The translations under genes were made by a program, and so were the position numbers. Below are positions 15,157 through 24,308 of a stretch of DNA of 64,000 nt, piece by piece (within the stretch, counting starts at the first letter, position 1; every line of letters begins with the position of its first letter). The notes under the pieces are model-generated. The model saw nothing but the letters and a program-made list of their open reading frames with translations, searched no databases and was not told the origin of the DNA. Where the stretch lies: positions 91,769 to 155,768 of the forward strand of contig CAKTTC010000005.1 of NCBI GenBank assembly GCA_934613645.1, given 5' to 3'. Source of the DNA: an uncultured Opitutales bacterium (GTDB taxonomy: Bacteria > Verrucomicrobiota > Verrucomicrobiia > Opitutales > Intestinicryptomonadaceae).

Positions 15157-16344
15157 ATGAAAAACAAGGCGTTTTTTCTGATTACCTTGGCGGCGTTGTC
15201 GGCGTTCGGCCCGTTCGTTACCGACATGTATTTGCCCGCCCTCCCGATTTTGCCCGAAGCGTTTTCAACAACCGCATTTTGGGTTCAAATGAGCATGAGC
15301 GTTTGTATGTTCGGGCTTGCGTTCGGGCAGATTTTCATAGGCCCGCTCAGCGACAAGTTCGGGCGAAGAGTGCCGCTGTTGGCTTCAATGTGGCTGTTTG
15401 TTGCGGCGTCGGCGGGGTGTGTTTTTGCCTCCGACATATACTTCTTTGTTGCGATGCGTTTCCTGCAGGGGGTTGCGGGAGCGGGCGGGATAGTGCTTTC
15501 GCGCTCGATTTCCTCCGACAACTACTCGGGAATGGAGCTTGCCCGATTCTTGGCGTTGCTTGCGGCGGTTCACAGCATTGCGCCAGTTGCCGCTCCCGTT
15601 GTGGGCGGGGCAACGCTTACGATTTTCTCTTGGCGGACGATTTTTGCAATACTGCTTGCGCTCGGGGTTGCGCTGCTGTGGGCGTCGTCCTGCGTGGGCG
15701 AATCGCTCGCGCCCGAGCGGAGGTCGAAGCTGCGCGCAACCGAGCTGTTCGGGCTTTATAAAAACGTCTTTGCCGACAAAGTTGCGCTCTCCTACATTCT
15801 GCAACAGGGCGCGATGTCGGGAATTTTGTTTGCGTATATTTCGGCGTCGCCGTTCTTGTTCCAGAACGTTTACGGGCTTTCGCCGATGGCATTCAGCGCG
15901 GTGTTCGCCCTCAACGCGGTAGGCATAGGGGTTGGCTCGGCGTTGTCGGCAAAAGTCGGGCAGCGGCGCACGGCGGTTGTTGCGGGCGGAACGGGCATTT
16001 TGTGCGCGGCAGTTGCGGAGGGCGCACTCGTGTTCTCGGGCGCGGGTGTGGTTTTTGTGGAAACAATGCTGTGGATTATGATGTTCATGTTCGGGCTTGC
16101 CGCGCCGTCGGCGGCGGCAATCGTCTTGGACAGCCAGCGCGAAAACGCGGGCACGGCGGCGGCGTTGCTGGGCGCGCTTCCGTTTTTGCTCGGCGGGCTT
16201 GCCGCGCCATGCGTGGGGCTTGGGGGAATCGACGTTTCGTTCCCCGCGATAATAATTTTCTGCGGAATTTTCGCGGCGGCGTTGTCTTTAATTGCAAGGA
16301 ATTACCAGATTAAATTCGGGCCGAATACGCGCGCGCAAGACTGA
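15157..16344 (+). CDS. MFS drug exporter, Bcr/CflA family
   Basis: A 395-aa protein with twelve predicted membrane helices. TM1 contains TDMYLPALP, diagnostic for the Bcr/CflA drug:H+ antiporter group, and the TM2-TM3 loop has GPLSDKFGRR (MFS motif A). TM4 has RFLQGVAGAGG, and the antiporter motif C region follows (APVAAPVVGG). Length is normal for the family (about 390-400). It would export small hydrophobic compounds or sulfonamide- and bicyclomycin-like drugs across the inner membrane. The gene stands alone between the esterase (divergent) and the MscS gene, 74 bases upstream of the latter. Confidence 0.92.
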   Translation: MKNKAFFLITLAALSAFGPFVTDMYLPALPILPEAFSTTAFWVQMSMSVCMFGLAFGQIFIGPLSDKFGRRVPLLASMWLFVAASAGCVFASDIYFFVAMRFLQGVAGAGGIVLSRSISSDNYSGMELARFLALLAAVHSIAPVAAPVVGGATLTIFSWRTIFAILLALGVALLWASSCVGESLAPERRSKLRATELFGLYKNVFADKVALSYILQQGAMSGILFAYISASPFLFQNVYGLSPMAFSAVFALNAVGIGVGSALSAKVGQRRTAVVAGGTGILCAAVAEGALVFSGAGVVFVETMLWIMMFMFGLAAPSAAAIVLDSQRENAGTAAALLGALPFLLGGLAAPCVGLGGIDVSFPAIIIFCGIFAAALSLIARNYQIKFGPNTRAQD

Positions 16345-16418
16345 CGCCGCTTATCGCCCGCCCGAAAAATCCGATAACATACGCGCCGCGCGGACTACGT
16401 TGCGCACACTGTTTTACT

Positions 16419-17648
16419 ATGAAAAGTTGGCTTGGCGGACACATTGACGAACGGTTTTTGTTGGGGATAGACAAAGACTTTGCGGTTGTTGTTGTTCTTA
16501 TAATTGTTTCGCTTTTGGCGGCGTTTTTCGCCACAAAGGCGGCGCACGCGTTTTTCAGGGCGATGTCAAAACGGATTGCCTCCGAAACGTATTCAAGATA
16601 CGCGGAAATTTTCGGCGAACACAGAGTGCTGGAGCGCGCGTCTTCGCTTTTCGCCCCTATTTGCTTTATGGCGTTGTTCCCGTTTATGTTCCCGCGCGAG
16701 GATATAGGCGACGCCGTTTTCAACAACGTTCTGCGGATATTCTGGATATACTTCTACGTAGTCCTGTGGCGTTTTTTGGTGGTGGTAATGTCGGCGTTGA
16801 ACGACGTAATTTCGGCGCGCAACAAGAAGTCGATACGCGGGTTTATTCAGATTCTGCAATTGTCGGTTTCGGTGGTGGCTTGCATACTGATTGTGTCGGC
16901 GTTTTTGGACAAGTCGCCCGTGAAAATACTGGCGGGAGTGGGCGCGTCGGCTGCCGTTTTGATGTTCGTTTTCAAAGACGCCCTGCTCGGCTTTGTGGCG
17001 TCGATACAGCTTTCCGCCAACAGAATGCTCGAAGTCGGCGACTGGATTACAATGGACAAGTTCGACGCCGACGGAATAGTCATAGAAATAGGGCTCACCG
17101 TTGTGAAAATCCGCAACTGGGACAACACCATAGCCAACGTTCCCACATACGATTTGGTAAGCAATTCGTTCCGCAACTGGCGTTCGCTTGAACAGCTCGG
17201 CGGGCGGCGCGTTGCGCGCTGCGTGTATCTCGACATTCAGAGCATTTCGTTCTGCACCGAAGCCGACTTGGAGCAGCTCTCCAAGTGCGAGTCAGTGCGC
17301 GACTTCATTGAAACTTCGCTCTCCGACGCCCAAACAGCCGCGGGCGAACCCGACGCCGAAGCCGCCAAACAGTCCGCGCCCGACACGCCGCTTACAAACG
17401 CCGCCGTTTTCAGAGCCTACCTTGAAAAATACCTGCAAACGAACAGAAACGTCAGGCAGAATATGCTAAAATTTGTGCGCTATCTGCAACCGACCGAGCA
17501 CGGCCTGCCGCTGCAAATGTATTTCTTCACAACCCCCAACTGGGTGGAATACGAAAAAATCCAGTCCGACATAATTGAGCACGCGCTCGTAGCCGCGCGG
17601 CGGTTCAACCTGCGCGTATTTCAGGAGGAATCCGATTTCCGCGGCTAA
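16419..17648 (+). CDS. MscS-family mechanosensitive channel (YbdG-like)
   Basis: A 409-aa protein with about five membrane helices in the first 190 residues. The pore-lining helix is ILAGVGASAAVLMFVFKDAL near 171-190, followed by the beta domain (MLEVGDWITMDKFDADGIV) and a cytoplasmic alpha/beta domain. A long N-terminal membrane region and an insert after the beta domain (about 285-330, acidic and alanine-rich) resemble the YbdG/MscM mini-conductance subgroup rather than the 286-aa MscS. It should relieve osmotic down-shock at the inner membrane. Confidence 0.9.
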   Translation: MKSWLGGHIDERFLLGIDKDFAVVVVLIIVSLLAAFFATKAAHAFFRAMSKRIASETYSRYAEIFGEHRVLERASSLFAPICFMALFPFMFPREDIGDAVFNNVLRIFWIYFYVVLWRFLVVVMSALNDVISARNKKSIRGFIQILQLSVSVVACILIVSAFLDKSPVKILAGVGASAAVLMFVFKDALLGFVASIQLSANRMLEVGDWITMDKFDADGIVIEIGLTVVKIRNWDNTIANVPTYDLVSNSFRNWRSLEQLGGRRVARCVYLDIQSISFCTEADLEQLSKCESVRDFIETSLSDAQTAAGEPDAEAAKQSAPDTPLTNAAVFRAYLEKYLQTNRNVRQNMLKFVRYLQPTEHGLPLQMYFFTTPNWVEYEKIQSDIIEHALVAARRFNLRVFQEESDFRG

Positions 17649-17884
17649 ACCAGCGCGCCGCGCCGAACGCCCCCAAAGCGAACTATTCCGCAAAAAGGAA
17701 AAGGCGCATTTGGCGGTGTGCGCGCATTAGGGCGTTTCAACCACCAAGTGGGGAGCAAACCCGCAAGGCTGCCGCGGCTTAAGCGGCGCAAATTTGCACA
17801 ACGCCACCCGAAAATCCGCTCGGGCAGGAGAGATTGCCCGCACCCGAAATTTAGCGGGTTTTTCAAAATCGGCGAAGCGCGGCA

Positions 17885-17913
17885 CAAAAAAGGCGTCCCC
17901 AAACGGAGACGCC
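17885..17913 (-). terminator. intrinsic terminator of the Gfo/Idh/MocA gene
   Basis: On the minus strand GGCGTC...GACGCC (17892-17913, with an inner CC/GG extension around AAAC) is followed by six T. Confidence 0.85.
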
Positions 17914-17937
17914 AAATTTTAATTCTCGAATTCGAAA

Positions 17938-19344
17938 TTAACCGATGTGCGAGAAGTCCACTTTGCTCGGGAGGAACTCCTGATTGAAGTTATACAAGCT
18001 GCGGACGTATTTTGTAGCTTCGGGCTTGTTGATGAACGCCATTTTCTGGGCGTCGTATTGCAACGGTTCGTTCGGGAAGTTGATTGCAATCATGTTCAAC
18101 AGGCACATTTCCGTAAACGGAGCGGCATACGAGAAGTTGCCCTGCGGATTCTTGCCCGCGTGGCAGGCGTTGACCCACTCCATAAGCGGATTGTTCGGGT
18201 TCGTGGAACGCGCAATTGTGGGAGCAACAAGTTCGGGTTTGCCCGTCTTTTCCTTGGCCGCCATGAGCATTTCGCGCATCTTGGTTTTGGGATAGACGTA
18301 TGTAACGGAGGGCATACCGTATTCGTTCGTGTGGACTGTGCACTTTGTGCCCACAATGAACGTGGCGTTTGCGTTGCGCTTGTCCTGCAGGAACGCTTCG
18401 TCAACACCCTTGATTGCCTTCGGCTTTCTGCCGCCGTCATACCAGTGCAGCTTGATTTTGCCGCCAACGCCGCGCGGATTAAGGAACGTCATATCCGCCG
18501 AAGACGCCTTCGGCCAGCTGTAGTCGTTGAACTTCGTCGAGTTTGCAACAACTTCCGACGGGAAGCCCAAATTGAACGCCGAATACGGAACGTCGAGGAA
18601 GTGGCACGCCATATCGCCGCAAGCACCCGTTCCGTAGTTGCGCATACCGCGCCACTTGAAGGGGATAACGTCGTGGCTGTAGGGCTGATAGGGAGCAACG
18701 CCGAGCCAGCCTTTGTAGTCCAAAGTTGCGGGAACTTTTTCGCCTGCGGGCATTTGCAGGTCGCCCTGAGGCCAAATGGGGCGGTTTGTCCAAATGTAGA
18801 TGTCTTCGATTTCGCCGAGCAGACCCGCTTCATACCATTCCTTGATGAGTCTCCAGCCTTCGTTTGTGTGGCCTTGGTTGCCCATCTGGGTGAATACGCC
18901 GGCTTCTTCGGAAAGTCTCTTAAGCTCGTTGGCTTCCCAGATTGTGCGTGTGAGGGGCTTTTGGCAGAAAACGTGTTTGCCGTTTGCAATAGCCCAAGCC
19001 GAAATTGCGTAGTGCATGTGGTCGGGAGTCGAAACCGCTACGCCGTCAATCTGGTTGCCGACTTTGTCGAACATAACGCGGTAGTCGCGGAAGAAGGGAA
19101 CGTTCGGGTTTTCCTTAATCGCTTTTGCGGCGCGGTTTTCGTCCACGTCGCAAATGGCGACAACGTTCACGTTGTCCTGACCTTTGATGTATCTGAAAAC
19201 TGCGTATCCCATACCGCCCGCGCCGACGACGGCAATGTTCATTTTGCCGTTGATGTTTCTGATTTTCTTGGTGGCGCAGGAGGGCAAGAACATCAATCCT
19301 CCCAAAGCCGCAGTAGATTTAATGAAGTTTCTGCGTGTAATCAT
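17938..19344 (-). CDS. Tat-exported Gfo/Idh/MocA-family oxidoreductase
   Basis: A 468-aa protein. The N-terminus has a twin-arginine signal (MITRRNFIKSTAALGG) ending in a possible lipobox (LPSCAT). The Rossmann domain follows with IAVVGAGGMGYAVF near 36-49, AICDVDENRA, STPDHMHY and KHVFCQKPLTRT, where CQKP replaces the usual EKP; the lysine is kept. The C-terminal half is the alpha/beta GFO_IDH_MocA_C domain. Such exported oxidoreductases are common in Verrucomicrobiota, Planctomycetes and Bacteroidetes and act on sugars or glycosides with tightly bound NAD(P). It is monocistronic with its own terminator. Substrate unknown. Confidence 0.9.
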   Translation of the reverse strand: MITRRNFIKSTAALGGLMFLPSCATKKIRNINGKMNIAVVGAGGMGYAVFRYIKGQDNVNVVAICDVDENRAAKAIKENPNVPFFRDYRVMFDKVGNQIDGVAVSTPDHMHYAISAWAIANGKHVFCQKPLTRTIWEANELKRLSEEAGVFTQMGNQGHTNEGWRLIKEWYEAGLLGEIEDIYIWTNRPIWPQGDLQMPAGEKVPATLDYKGWLGVAPYQPYSHDVIPFKWRGMRNYGTGACGDMACHFLDVPYSAFNLGFPSEVVANSTKFNDYSWPKASSADMTFLNPRGVGGKIKLHWYDGGRKPKAIKGVDEAFLQDKRNANATFIVGTKCTVHTNEYGMPSVTYVYPKTKMREMLMAAKEKTGKPELVAPTIARSTNPNNPLMEWVNACHAGKNPQGNFSYAAPFTEMCLLNMIAINFPNEPLQYDAQKMAFINKPEATKYVRSLYNFNQEFLPSKVDFSHIG

Positions 19345-19525
19345 ATTTAGAATCCTTTTTTTGTTTGTCTAAGTGAAGCGAAAAGACCGCCGAAAGACAA
19401 CGCCTTCAAAAGAAAACGCGCCGAAATCCGTCAACCCAATCGCCGTTTAGTTGGTTGAAAAGTGCCAAAAAAAGGGTTGCGCGTCAAGCCCTTTTTGGGA
19501 ATATTTAAGCCGATTAAACGGTTTT

Positions 19526-19855
19526 ATGGACGGAAAAATAAGCGTAATATCGACGACGTTCCCCGACGCCGACACGGCGGCGGCAGCGGCGGAAACTCTG
19601 GTTGCCGAGCATTTGGCGGCGTGCGTGCAATATTCGGGCGGGACGAATTCCGTATATTTTTGGGAGGGGCGAATTTGCAAAGACGGCGAAGTCGCCGTTT
19701 CAATCAAGACCGCCGCGCCCGTCCCCGAGGGTCTGTTTGCGCGCTTTCGCGAACTGCACCCCTACGAATGCCCGCAGTGGGTTGTCGCCGAAACTGAGGC
19801 TTCGCCCGAATACGCCGCGTGGGTTGAAAGCGTGTGCGCGGCAAAGGCGCAATAG
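19526..19855 (+). CDS. cutA: CutA1-family divalent cation tolerance protein
   Basis: A 109-aa protein matching the CutA1 ferredoxin-like trimer in length and order of motifs: VISTTFPDADTAAAAAETLV, LAACVQ, VYFWEGRICKDGEV, then HPYECPQWVV and EYAAWV. The ATG at 19526 is preferred to a longer reading because the family begins right before the VISTTFP strand. CutA is linked to copper and other divalent metal tolerance, although its molecular role is debated. It precedes the CNNM-type gene by 73 bases. Confidence 0.92.
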   Translation: MDGKISVISTTFPDADTAAAAAETLVAEHLAACVQYSGGTNSVYFWEGRICKDGEVAVSIKTAAPVPEGLFARFRELHPYECPQWVVAETEASPEYAAWVESVCAAKAQ

Positions 19856-19928
19856 CTCCGCAGCCGACTTCGGGAAAGCGGCGCAAATAAAGATTGAGGA
19901 TTTCCCCGATTTGTGAAACAATGCCGCT

Positions 19929-20957
19929 ATGGTTTATTTGATGATAACTGTTGCGCTGACGCTTTTGATTTCGTCGATTTGTTCGATGCTTGAGGCGGTC
20001 GTGCTTGGGACTTCGCAGTTGGAGATAGAGTCGCTGAAAAAGATTTCCAAAAACAGGGGGGCTATTCTGGAGAATATGATTGCCGAAATCGACAAAACAA
20101 CGTCGGCAATCCTCACGGCGAACACGATAGCAAACACATTCGGGGCTACTCTTGCGGGTGCGCAGTTCGCGCGGCTTTTCGGGGCGTCGGCGGCGGCGCA
20201 ATACGCGTTTCCCGCGGCGATGACCATTTCGATACTCGTGCTTTCGGAAATTCTGCCGAAGAACATAGGCATACGCTACAGAACGTCGCTGCAAAAATAC
20301 ATAGTGTATCCGCTCTACTGGCTCTGCATTGTAATGACGCCCCTTGCGGGCGTGGCGTCGTGGATTATCGGCAGAATTATCCCCAAGCGCGCCGCCCAAA
20401 AACAGAGCGACGACGAAATTATTCTGCTTGCCGAAAAAGGCCAGCGCGACGGGCTAATCACAGTGCAGGAGCGCGATTTGATTGCAAATTCGCTCTCGCT
20501 CGCCGATATTACGATAGCCGAAATCATGACGCCCAGAACGGTCGTCTACGCAATAGACGGCTCGCTCACCGCCGACGAGGCGTTCAAAATGGAGGGCGGG
20601 CTGAAATTTTCGCGCATGCCCGTATACGACGACTCAATCGACAACATTTTGGGCGTTGTCCGCCGCCGCGACATTCTCACGGCAGTAGCCGAAGACAGAG
20701 GCGGCGTGAAAGTGTCGGCACTTGCCTCCGCGCCGATGTTCGTTCCCGAAAACGGAAGCGCGCTGGCGGTTCTGCGCCAATTCATAAAACGCCACCAGCA
20801 AATGGGCATTGTAGTTGACGAATTTTCGTCGCTTACGGGAGTTGTCAGCTTGGAGGATATTTTCGAGCACCTGCTGGGTTCAGAAATTTTCGACAACGAC
20901 GATATCGCCGTGGATATGCGCGAACTGGCAAGAACAAAACGCAAACTCAAAAAATAA
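19929..20957 (+). CDS. CNNM/CorC-type membrane protein with CBS pair
   Basis: A 342-aa protein of the hemolysin-C/CorB family. Residues 1-150 form the DUF21 (CNNM) membrane domain with three to four helices (SICSMLEAVVLG, TANTIANTFGATLAG, LSEILPKNIG). A tandem CBS domain follows from about 195 (IMTPRTVVYAI) to 325 (VDEFSSLTGVVSLEDIFEHL). The third, CorC_HlyC, domain is absent. CNNM/CorB proteins move or sense Mg2+ at the inner membrane. It sits in a plus-strand run cutA - CNNM - 79-aa gene - rlmN with short gaps. Confidence 0.9.
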   Translation: MVYLMITVALTLLISSICSMLEAVVLGTSQLEIESLKKISKNRGAILENMIAEIDKTTSAILTANTIANTFGATLAGAQFARLFGASAAAQYAFPAAMTISILVLSEILPKNIGIRYRTSLQKYIVYPLYWLCIVMTPLAGVASWIIGRIIPKRAAQKQSDDEIILLAEKGQRDGLITVQERDLIANSLSLADITIAEIMTPRTVVYAIDGSLTADEAFKMEGGLKFSRMPVYDDSIDNILGVVRRRDILTAVAEDRGGVKVSALASAPMFVPENGSALAVLRQFIKRHQQMGIVVDEFSSLTGVVSLEDIFEHLLGSEIFDNDDIAVDMRELARTKRKLKK

Positions 20958-20962
20958 CCCCC

Positions 20963-21202
20963 ATGTCAGAAGAACACAAAGTAAAATTTATCCCCATGCT
21001 CTCCCAAATCGAGGAGTGCGCAAAGCAGCTTCCCGATCCCGAAACGTTCGCCGAACAGTTCCGCGAAGTGAAGATTGAGAACACCGACAAAACCGTCCAA
21101 TTCGAGCGCATAAAAGTGTGCAAGCAGGACGGCACTTCCGCCCACAAGTGGACTTTCAAGGGGCGCATGTTCATAAATTCCAAATTTTTCGCGCGCGGGT
21201 AA
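20963..21202 (+). CDS. hypothetical protein, 79 aa
   Basis: A short soluble, charged protein (LPDPETFAEQFREVKIEN near 24-41, KWTFKGRMFINSKFF at the end) with no recognised family. It starts 5 bases after the CNNM-type gene and its TAA is directly followed by the rlmN ATG, so it is almost certainly translated in the same operon. The alternating hydrophobic and charged pattern of the second half suggests a small beta-rich fold. Confidence 0.75.
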   Translation: MSEEHKVKFIPMLSQIEECAKQLPDPETFAEQFREVKIENTDKTVQFERIKVCKQDGTSAHKWTFKGRMFINSKFFARG

Positions 21203-22267
21203 ATGGCCGATTTCTTCCAGTTGTCGCAATCCGAATTGGCGGAAATTTTGGCGCAAAACGGGTTCGAAAAATTCCGCGCAAAGCAGGTTTTCGACGCCGT
21301 TTACGCAAAAAAGATTTTCCGCCCCGCGGATATGCCCGCAATAGGCAAAAAGTTGGCGGACTTTTTAGGGGCTAACTTCGTTTTCGGGGCGGCAAAGCTT
21401 GTGGGCGAAAAGAATTCGACCGACGAAACAAAGAAGTATCTGTTCGAGCTTTCCGACGGAAATTTTGTGGAGTCGGTGTTGCTGAAAGCCCCGTCGGACG
21501 ACGGCAAAATAAGAAAAACCCTCTGCATGAGCACGCAGGTCGGCTGCGCAAGCGGGTGCAGGTTCTGCGCGTCGGCAATGCGCGGCTTTGTGCGCAACCT
21601 CACGGCGGCTGAAATAATCGCGCAGGCGTTGCCGTTTGTAGAGGGCGGCGCGGACGCAAAAAGCGGCGCAAAATTCGAGTTCGAAAACATCGTCGTCATG
21701 GGCATGGGCGAACCGCTCGCCAATCTCGACAACCTGCTTTCCGCGCTGAACACGCTAAACGACGCCGACAAATTCGCATTCGGCGCGCGCCGCATAACGG
21801 TCTCCACATGCGGCTTGGCGGACAAAATAAGGCTGCTTGCAAAAAACAGATTTCCGTTCCGTCTGGCAATTTCGCTCCACGGAGCAACCGACGAAGTGCG
21901 CGGAAAAATTATGCCCATAAACAAAAAATTTCCGCTTGCCGAGGTTGTTTCGGCGGCGCGCGAATTCGCGCAGGTTTGCGGCAGAATGATAACGCTTGAA
22001 TTCATTCTCATACGAGGCGTAAACGACTCTTTCGAGCAGGCACACAAGCTGGCCGAAATAGCGAAATCGCTGCACGCGCACGTCAATTTGATTCCGTATA
22101 ACCCCGTGGAGGGGCTTGAGTGGAAACGCCCCGACGCGTCGCGCAGAAAGGCGTTCGCGGCGGTGCTTGAGCGCGAAAAAGTGTCGTTTACTTTGCGGCG
22201 CGAAAAGGGCTCGGAAATAGACGCGGCATGCGGGCAGCTCGCCCTTAAAAAGCAGCGCGAAAAATAG
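21203..22267 (+). CDS. rlmN: 23S rRNA (adenine-2503-C2)-methyltransferase RlmN
   Basis: A 354-aa radical SAM enzyme that methylates A2503 of 23S rRNA, and in several bacteria A37 of some tRNAs. The CX3CX2C iron-sulfur motif is C115-C119-C122 (GCASGCRFCAS). Other family blocks are VVMGMGEPLANLDN, RRITVSTCGLADKI, LAISLHGATDEVR and LIPYNPVEG. The methyl-carrier cysteine near the C-terminus is probably C343 (DAACGQL). Length is typical. The gene abuts the 79-aa gene and ends a short plus-strand operon. Confidence 0.96.
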   Translation: MADFFQLSQSELAEILAQNGFEKFRAKQVFDAVYAKKIFRPADMPAIGKKLADFLGANFVFGAAKLVGEKNSTDETKKYLFELSDGNFVESVLLKAPSDDGKIRKTLCMSTQVGCASGCRFCASAMRGFVRNLTAAEIIAQALPFVEGGADAKSGAKFEFENIVVMGMGEPLANLDNLLSALNTLNDADKFAFGARRITVSTCGLADKIRLLAKNRFPFRLAISLHGATDEVRGKIMPINKKFPLAEVVSAAREFAQVCGRMITLEFILIRGVNDSFEQAHKLAEIAKSLHAHVNLIPYNPVEGLEWKRPDASRRKAFAAVLEREKVSFTLRREKGSEIDAACGQLALKKQREK

Positions 22268-22332
22268 GCGCGCGCGGCAACGCCGCACCTCGGTGGGCGG
22301 GGCGCGTTTTATTGCGTATAGCGGCGCGAATT

Positions 22333-23013
22333 TCAAAATTTTTTGCCGCCGCGCAGGAGACTCCAGTAAATTTTGGAGCGTTTTTCGAACGCTTCGTCGG
22401 TCGGGGCAATCGGGCTTTCAACCGCCGCCACAGTGGCCTCCGAAACATTGCCGCGCGCAAACTCCGCGCCCAAAAGCTCGGCCGCGGCAAGTATTTTTTT
22501 TACGCGCACCGACCCTTCTCCAAGCTCGGAGAAATACACCGACTCTCCGCGCGCGACGTTGGCGCACAAGTCCATTTTCAAGTCGGCTGCAATCAGCCTG
22601 AAGTTTTCCTTTACCGCCGCAAACGCAGCGGCTCTGCCTCCGCCCGCCGTCCAAAACAACGCGCGTTTGCCGCAGAACGCGCCTTTTTCGGCGGCGCAAA
22701 ACGCGGGGAAGCACCTGTCGAAAAACGCCTTCAGCTGCGCCGACATAGTGCCGAAGTAAAGCGGCGTAAAAAACGCGACGGCGTCGGCGCGCTCGGCGGC
22801 CGACAAAAGCCCGCGCATATCGTCGCGCAGAACGCACCCGCCCGACTTCTCGGAGGCGCACGCCTTGCAGCCGCGGCAGGGCGAAACGTCCATTGCGCAG
22901 ATGTCGAAATCGTCCGTTTCCGCCGCCGAAGCAGCCCCGCGCACAAACGCGTCGGCAAAGAGATTTGTCGCCCCGCGTCCGTTCGGGGCGGCTCTGAAAA
23001 CCGCCACTTTCAC
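22333..23013 (-). CDS. NAD(P)H-dependent flavin oxidoreductase, multimeric flavodoxin type
   Basis: A 226-aa flavodoxin-fold protein. The start is a GTG at 23013, two bases after the fabZ stop (TGA); frames extending upstream overlap fabZ and are not used. The phosphate-binding loop is VFRAAPNGRGATNLFADA. The cysteine cluster SPCRGCKACASEKSGGC near 46-62 is typical of WrbA/iron-sulfur-flavoprotein relatives, and FFTPLYFGTMSAQLKAFFDR is the conserved FMN-binding block. It is the last gene of the plsC-fabZ-flavoprotein operon. Role: electron transfer or detoxifying reduction; partner unknown. Confidence 0.85.
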   Translation of the reverse strand: MKVAVFRAAPNGRGATNLFADAFVRGAASAAETDDFDICAMDVSPCRGCKACASEKSGGCVLRDDMRGLLSAAERADAVAFFTPLYFGTMSAQLKAFFDRCFPAFCAAEKGAFCGKRALFWTAGGGRAAAFAAVKENFRLIAADLKMDLCANVARGESVYFSELGEGSVRVKKILAAAELLGAEFARGNVSEATVAAVESPIAPTDEAFEKRSKIYWSLLRGGKKF

Positions 23014-23015
23014 AA

Positions 23016-23438
23016 TCAGCCTTTCTTGGCAAGAACTATGTTTCCGCGCGCCGCCGTTTTGTTGCAAAAGCGCGCCTCCACCGAAAATTGGAAAAGCCCG
23101 TTGAAGGATTTTTCCAGCCGCGCAAGCAACTGCAATCTGCCCTCGGGCTCTACCACCTCCAAGAACTTCACGTTGCACGAAGCCAGATAGAAAATCCCCG
23201 ACGTTTCGTTTGAAAGCGATATTATCAGCCCCGCCGTCTGCGCCAACGCCTCGGCAATAAGCACCCCCGGCATAATCGGCTTTTCGGGGAAATGCCCCGC
23301 GAAGAACGGCATATCCGCCTTCAGGTCGAGGTGTGCGGCTATGCTCTTCGACTGCTCGAATTCGTCAACGCCGTCGACAAAAAGGAACGGCGCGCGGTGC
23401 GGAAGGCGTTGTTTGATTTGTTCTTTGTCTAACATCAT
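23016..23438 (-). CDS. fabZ: 3-hydroxyacyl-ACP dehydratase, FabZ family
   Basis: A 140-aa hot-dog fold protein. RLPHRAPFLFVD near 11-22 is the FabZ N-terminal signature; GHFPEKPIMPGVLIAEALAQ carries catalytic H49 and E63. It dehydrates beta-hydroxyacyl-ACP in fatty acid synthesis. The start ATG overlaps the plsC stop by four bases, showing translational coupling, and the flavoprotein gene follows at 2 bases. A second in-frame ATG is the next codon. Pairing with an acyltransferase suggests a dedicated lipid pathway, or simply a lipid operon; the main fatty acid gene cluster is not in the window. Confidence 0.9.
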   Translation of the reverse strand: MMLDKEQIKQRLPHRAPFLFVDGVDEFEQSKSIAAHLDLKADMPFFAGHFPEKPIMPGVLIAEALAQTAGLIISLSNETSGIFYLASCNVKFLEVVEPEGRLQLLARLEKSFNGLFQFSVEARFCNKTAARGNIVLAKKG

Positions 23439-24250
23439 AAAAGGTCGGATAAAGTTTGATAACGCTGCGGACGCTCCTGAAGTTTGTCGCGCACGGCGGA
23501 AATTTCCGCGCCGATTGCGCAGTAGGCGGCGTCTGCCATTTTTTGGTAGGACATTTTCTCGGGCGCGATTGCCTCGAGGAATTTTATTTTGTAATACGTC
23601 TTCTCTTTTATGGCGAATTCGCCCTTCCCCAAGAACGGGCGCGGAGAGTATATCGCCACGGGCACGACTGGCAGGTTCAGCTCTTTCGCCGCCTTAAACG
23701 GGGCTTTTTTGAAGTCCAAAACACGCCCCACTTTTGCGCGCCGTCCCTCGGGGAAAACAAGCATATTCCGCCCGTTTGAAACCGCGCGCGAAATCCGCCC
23801 GAGCACCTCGCCCATATCGTCGGAGCTGTCGCCGCGCACCACGACGAAATCAAACGCCTTCGACAGAAGCCATATTGCGGGGATTGGCGAATATTTCTGC
23901 TTTACAACAACTCCCGCATTCGGGATTATCGCCAAAAGCAGCAAAGGATCGAACAGCGAGATATGGTTTGCTACGTAGACTGCGGGCTTGGAGAAATCGG
24001 CGCGCGATGTATCTATAAACAAATCGTATCCGCCCAGAAATTTTGCAACGCCAATAATATTGAAATGCAGCAGCCCCCTGAGAGCGGCGGAAATAGTTCT
24101 GCTGCGGAGGTTGTCGAACGCGAAAAACAGCGTCCACGCAACTGCAACAACAAGCACTGCCACAACGTTCACCAACGCGAACGACAGCAGCCCAACCGCG
24201 ACCCTCGCCCACACGAACATTTTCAAAAATATGTTGCAAACCGACTCCAT
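23435..24250 (-). CDS. plsC: 1-acyl-glycerol-3-phosphate acyltransferase family protein
   Basis: A 271-aa PlsC/LPLAT enzyme. An N-terminal membrane segment lies at about 10-40; the acyltransferase motif I is NHISLFD (H and D catalytic), the substrate motif is FPEGRR, and motif IV VPVAIYSPRPF follows. The ATG at 24250 gives the usual length and removes a long non-homologous N-terminus. It would acylate lysophosphatidate or a related acceptor at the inner membrane using acyl-ACP or acyl-CoA. It leads the operon with fabZ (4-base overlap) and is divergent from the lipoprotein gene at 24309. The gene symbol denotes the family rather than a proven orthologue. Confidence 0.87.
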   Translation of the reverse strand: MESVCNIFLKMFVWARVAVGLLSFALVNVVAVLVVAVAWTLFFAFDNLRSRTISAALRGLLHFNIIGVAKFLGGYDLFIDTSRADFSKPAVYVANHISLFDPLLLLAIIPNAGVVVKQKYSPIPAIWLLSKAFDFVVVRGDSSDDMGEVLGRISRAVSNGRNMLVFPEGRRAKVGRVLDFKKAPFKAAKELNLPVVPVAIYSPRPFLGKGEFAIKEKTYYKIKFLEAIAPEKMSYQKMADAAYCAIGAEISAVRDKLQERPQRYQTLSDLL

Positions 24251-24308
24251 AAATCTATTCTCGCTCGGTATTAAACCAAACACTTTTCCAAACTCAACAA
24301 TTAAAGCT

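Noticed and set aside
17947..19350. 467-codon open frame on the plus strand opposite the Gfo/Idh/MocA gene
   Set aside because: It mirrors the real gene codon for codon, has no family signature, and arises from the GC-rich third positions; the minus-strand protein has every expected motif.
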